Shown one piece after another: positions 45,217-47,808 of a stretch of DNA of 47,808 bases (positions within the stretch are counted from its first letter, which is position 1; every line of letters begins with the position of its first letter). The position numbers and the translations under genes are program-made. The stretch is from SCTD01 sp036675425 (GTDB taxonomy: Bacteria > Actinomycetota > Actinomycetes > Mycobacteriales > SCTD01), in the NCBI GenBank assembly GCA_036675425.1, contig JAKFFB010000205.1, positions 1 to 47,808 of the forward strand, in the 5' to 3' direction. The notes beneath the pieces are model-generated. The model was not told the DNA's origin. It worked only from the letters and a program-made list of their open reading frames with translations, and made no database searches.

Positions 45217-45962
45217 TGCTCCGCCCGGTCACGGCGACCGCCGGCGTCGTCCTCGCCCCGAACCCCGGGCCGATGACGCTGGAGGGCACCAACACCTGGG
45301 TGCTGCGCGCCGCGGACTCCGAGTCCTGCGTCGTCGTCGACCCGGGGCCGCTGCTGGAGGGGCACCTGGTCGAGGTCGCCCGGCACGGCCCGGTCGCCGT
45401 CGTGCTGCTCACCCACGGGCACCCCGATCACAGCGAGGGGGCCCGCCGCTTCGCCGAGCTCACCGGAGCGCCCGTGCGGGCGCTCGACCCGCGGCACCGG
45501 CTCGGCGACGAGGGGCTCGTCGACGGCGACGTGGTCGCGGCCGCCGGGCTGGAGCTGCGCGTGCTCGGCACGCCGGGCCACTCCAGCGACTCGCTCAGCT
45601 TCGTGGTCGAGGACGCGGTGCTGACCGGCGACACCGTGCTCGGACGCGGCACGACCGTCGTCGCGCACCCCGACGGCGTGCTCGGCGACTACCTGGCGTC
45701 GCTGCGGCGGCTGCGCGAGCTCGGCGACCGCACCGTCCTGCCCGGCCACGGTCCGGAGCTGGAGCACGCCGGCCTCGCCGCCGAGCAGTACCTCGCCCAC
45801 CGCGAGGCGCGCCTGGACCAGGTCCGGGCCGCCCTCGCCGCCGGCGCCACGAGCCCCGAGCAGGTCGTCGAGACCGTCTACGCCGACGTCGACCGGGTGC
45901 TGTGGCCCGCCGCCACGATGTCGGTGCGCGCCCAGCTGGCCTACCTCCAGGGCGAACGATGA
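45216..45962 (+). CDS. MBL-fold metallo-hydrolase
   Basis: A 248-residue beta-lactamase-fold hydrolase. THGHPDHSEG is the zinc motif, GTPGHSSDSLSF carries the next His and LTGDTVLG the bridging Asp, with GHGPEL as the last His. The C-terminal helix region (about 195-245) resembles the LACTB2-like ribonuclease subfamily. The GTG start shares a base with the preceding TAG. The adenylate cyclase gene starts 4 bp before this stop (ATGA). Confidence 0.92.
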   Translation: MLRPVTATAGVVLAPNPGPMTLEGTNTWVLRAADSESCVVVDPGPLLEGHLVEVARHGPVAVVLLTHGHPDHSEGARRFAELTGAPVRALDPRHRLGDEGLVDGDVVAAAGLELRVLGTPGHSSDSLSFVVEDAVLTGDTVLGRGTTVVAHPDGVLGDYLASLRRLRELGDRTVLPGHGPELEHAGLAAEQYLAHREARLDQVRAALAAGATSPEQVVETVYADVDRVLWPAATMSVRAQLAYLQGER

Positions 45963-47808
45963 CCTGCCCGGTCTGCGGCACGCCGACGGTCCCGAACGCC
46001 CGCTTCTGCTTCGCCTGCGGCGCGGCGCTGCCCGCGAGCGCCGGCCCGGAGACCGACGCCGAGCGGCGGCTGGTCACGGTGCTGTTCGGCGACCTGTCCG
46101 ACTTCACCAGCTGGGCCGAGGACCTCGACCCCGAGCGCGTCGGGGTCGTCACCGACCGGGTGCTCGCCACCCTGACCGCCGCCGTCGCGGAGTACGGCGG
46201 GCACGTCGACAAGCTCACCGGCGACGGCCTGATGGCGGTCTTCGGGGCGCCGACGGCGCACGAGGACGACGCCGAGCGCGCCGTCCGCGCCGCCGCCCGG
46301 ATGCAGACCGCCGTGCGCCGGGTCGTCGAGGAGGAGAGCGGCGGCGGCCGGCGGCTCGGCCTGCGCGTCGGGCTGAACACCGGCATCGTGCTGGCCGGCA
46401 TCCAGGCCCACCTCAGCTACACCGTCGTCGGCGACACCGTGAACACCGCGAGCCGGCTCTCCGACGCCGCGGGCGTCGGGTCCGTCTACGCCGGGCGCGA
46501 CACCGCGCTGGCCACCATGTCGATCGCCTCCTGGCGCTCGCTCCCGCCGCTCCGGCTCAAGGGCAAGCGCGAGCCCGTGCCGGCGTACGAGCTCGTCGGC
46601 CTGCGCGCGCCGTCGGCCAGCCGGCTGGGCCTCGGCGAGGAGGTCCCGATGATCGGCCGGGACGCCGAGCTGGGGCTGCTGGTCGGGCGCGTGATGGAGG
46701 TCGTCGACCGCGAGGAGCCGCGCGCGGTGATGCTCACCGGCGACGCCGGAGTCGGCAAGACCCGGCTCGCCCAGGAGCTCTCGCGCTTCGCCGGCGAGCT
46801 GCCGGGCGCGCGGGTGCTCTGGGGCCGCTGCCCGCCGTTCGGCGAGGGTCGTGACCTGGCGTCGGTCGCCGAGATGGTGCGCACCGCCTGCGGCATCGGC
46901 GAGTCCGACGACGTCACCACCGCGCGCGAGCGGGTCGCCCGGACCGTCGCGCGGCTGGAGCACCCGGCGTACTCCGGCGCCGTGCCGCGCGCGATGGGCG
47001 ATCGGCTGCAGGCGCTGCTCGGGCTCGAGCCCGAGGGCGGAGCCGGCCCGCGCGAGACCGCAGCGCCGGGTGCCGCGGTGGGCGGCGACCAGGTGCGCCA
47101 GGCGGTCGCGGCGCTCTTCACCGCGCTGGCCGCCGACGGCCCGCTGGTGCTGGTCACCGACGACATGCACTGGGCGACCCCCGTGATGCTCGAGGGGATG
47201 CTCGACGTCGTCGCGCAGACCCGCGGCCGGGTGCTGCTGCTGGCCGTCGGCCGTCCGGACATGCTCGAGCCGACGCTGGGCGGCTCGTCGCCGTGGTGGC
47301 GCTCGTTGCCCGACGTCGAGGTGCTGCCGCTGCTGCCGCTCGAGCAGTCCGCCAGCGAGCGGCTGCTGCGCGCCTACCTCGGCAGCCCCACCGACGAGGT
47401 CGACGCCTCGGTGCGCACCGCGCTGCTGAGCCGCGCCGAGGGCAACCCGTTCTTCCTCGCCGAGCTGCTGCACCTGCTCGTCGACCGCGGGGCGCTGGTC
47501 CGCGAGGACGACCGGTGGGCGGTGGCGGGCGAGCTGCCCGAGGGGCTGCTCCCCGCCGGTGTGCGGGCGGTGCTCGCGGCGCGCATCGACGGGCTCGACG
47601 GGCCCACCAAGGGCGTCCTGCGCGACGCGGCCGTGCTCGGCCTGCGGGTCACCGTCGAGGGGCTGGTCGCGGTCGGCCAGGCCAGCGGGCACGGCGACCC
47701 CGAGCAGGTGCGCGCCGCCGTCGACCGGCTGGTCGAGCGACGGCTGCTCGAGGCCGACAGCGACGAGGACGCCTACCGCTTCGGGCACACGCTGGTGCGC
47801 GACGTCGC
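45959..47808 (+). CDS. Zinc-ribbon / adenylate cyclase / AAA ATPase protein (partial)
   Basis: Open to the window end, 616 visible residues. An N-terminal zinc ribbon (Cys 3, 6, 17, 20) leads to a class III nucleotidyl-cyclase domain: metal Asp45 in FGDLSDFT and Asp89 in TGDG, with NTGIVLAG and VGDTVNTASRL (about 135-165). Then an AAA-type NTPase, Walker A in LTGDAGVGKT (about 257-266), LVTDDMHWA the likely Walker B (about 400), and helical repeats continuing past the edge. This is the architecture of large actinobacterial cyclase regulators. ATG overlaps the MBL stop (ATGA). Confidence 0.9.
   Translation, partial: MTCPVCGTPTVPNARFCFACGAALPASAGPETDAERRLVTVLFGDLSDFTSWAEDLDPERVGVVTDRVLATLTAAVAEYGGHVDKLTGDGLMAVFGAPTAHEDDAERAVRAAARMQTAVRRVVEEESGGGRRLGLRVGLNTGIVLAGIQAHLSYTVVGDTVNTASRLSDAAGVGSVYAGRDTALATMSIASWRSLPPLRLKGKREPVPAYELVGLRAPSASRLGLGEEVPMIGRDAELGLLVGRVMEVVDREEPRAVMLTGDAGVGKTRLAQELSRFAGELPGARVLWGRCPPFGEGRDLASVAEMVRTACGIGESDDVTTARERVARTVARLEHPAYSGAVPRAMGDRLQALLGLEPEGGAGPRETAAPGAAVGGDQVRQAVAALFTALAADGPLVLVTDDMHWATPVMLEGMLDVVAQTRGRVLLLAVGRPDMLEPTLGGSSPWWRSLPDVEVLPLLPLEQSASERLLRAYLGSPTDEVDASVRTALLSRAEGNPFFLAELLHLLVDRGALVREDDRWAVAGELPEGLLPAGVRAVLAARIDGLDGPTKGVLRDAAVLGLRVTVEGLVAVGQASGHGDPEQVRAAVDRLVERRLLEADSDEDAYRFGHTLVRDV

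Overview
The window is about 47.8 kb of very GC-rich DNA with tightly packed genes on both strands, many GTG starts and many ATGA/GTGA overlaps. Two WhiB-family genes, tRNA adenosine deaminase-associated proteins, a DUF3039 protein, a DUF5063 gene after recR, a wblA/whiB4-ponA2-ArsA cluster and a short bacterial SRP RNA all point to an actinobacterium (Actinomycetota). The gene order suggests a relative of the Frankiales/Geodermatophilales, but the sequence alone does not fix the genus. Apart from short palindromic repeats I see no insertion sequence, prophage or CRISPR array. This is mostly conserved chromosomal backbone.

Layout. 1-1.5 kb: end of a membrane-anchored protein, a class F sortase, a small zinc-knuckle protein and a cold-shock protein. 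1.7-5.5 kb: an Atg22-like MFS transporter, an aldo/keto reductase, and a divergent secreted M23 peptidase, with a tandem palindromic operator candidate in the divergent promoter. 5.6-13.2 kb: a large SF2 helicase with a possible membrane hairpin, an acetoacetate decarboxylase-like protein, a propeller lipoprotein, RarD, MurB, a ROK kinase and DUF3039. 13.3-18.5 kb: RecQ with a thioredoxin-reductase-like flavoprotein, a membrane protein, two tRNA-deaminase-associated proteins, TadA and tRNA-Ser(CGA). 18.6-22 kb: DUF445, VOC, GlsB, an MFS transporter and tRNA-Ser(GGA). 22-25.7 kb: SRP RNA, dnaX, ybaB, recR, DUF5063. 25.7-28.8 kb: an ECF sigma factor with a convergent overlapping STAS protein, then a DrrAB-type ABC exporter. 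28.8-32.8 kb: lysC and asd (aspartate pathway) on either side of a secreted CocE/NonD-family hydrolase. 32.8-34.8 kb: a membrane Ser/Thr kinase with two paralogous lipoproteins. 34.9-38.2 kb: S9 peptidase, tRNA-Pro(CGG), metallophosphoesterase, YqeY. 38.2-47.8 kb: ponA2-like PBP, wblA/whiB4-like gene, two ArsA/GET3 ATPases, a second whiB, DUF4177, RidA, NUDIX, MBL hydrolase, and the start of a zinc-ribbon/adenylate cyclase/AAA protein cut by the window end.

How the parts fit. lysC and asd give the first two steps from aspartate towards diaminopimelate; murB, ponA2, the M23 peptidase, the sortase and the Ser/Thr kinase all concern the envelope. SRP RNA, dnaX, ybaB and recR form a standard DNA-maintenance block. 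The ponA2-wblA-ArsA-ArsA-RidA-MBL order matches, as I recall it, the conserved actinobacterial neighbourhood around M. tuberculosis whiB4 and S. coelicolor wblA.

Two sequence-level patterns stand out. First, at least 16 genes carry a (T/C)AnnnT hexamer 6-8 nt before the start codon with no Shine-Dalgarno sequence, as expected for leaderless mRNAs. Second, a ~50-nt palindromic repeat (TTGCGTCAT...ATGACGCA) occurs three times, twice in frame inside dnaX and once between convergent genes. I did not find one clearly undescribed multi-gene system; the best candidates for novelty are the repeat family, the membrane-hairpin helicase, the NADPH-site-less thioredoxin-reductase relative and the kinase/twin-lipoprotein unit.
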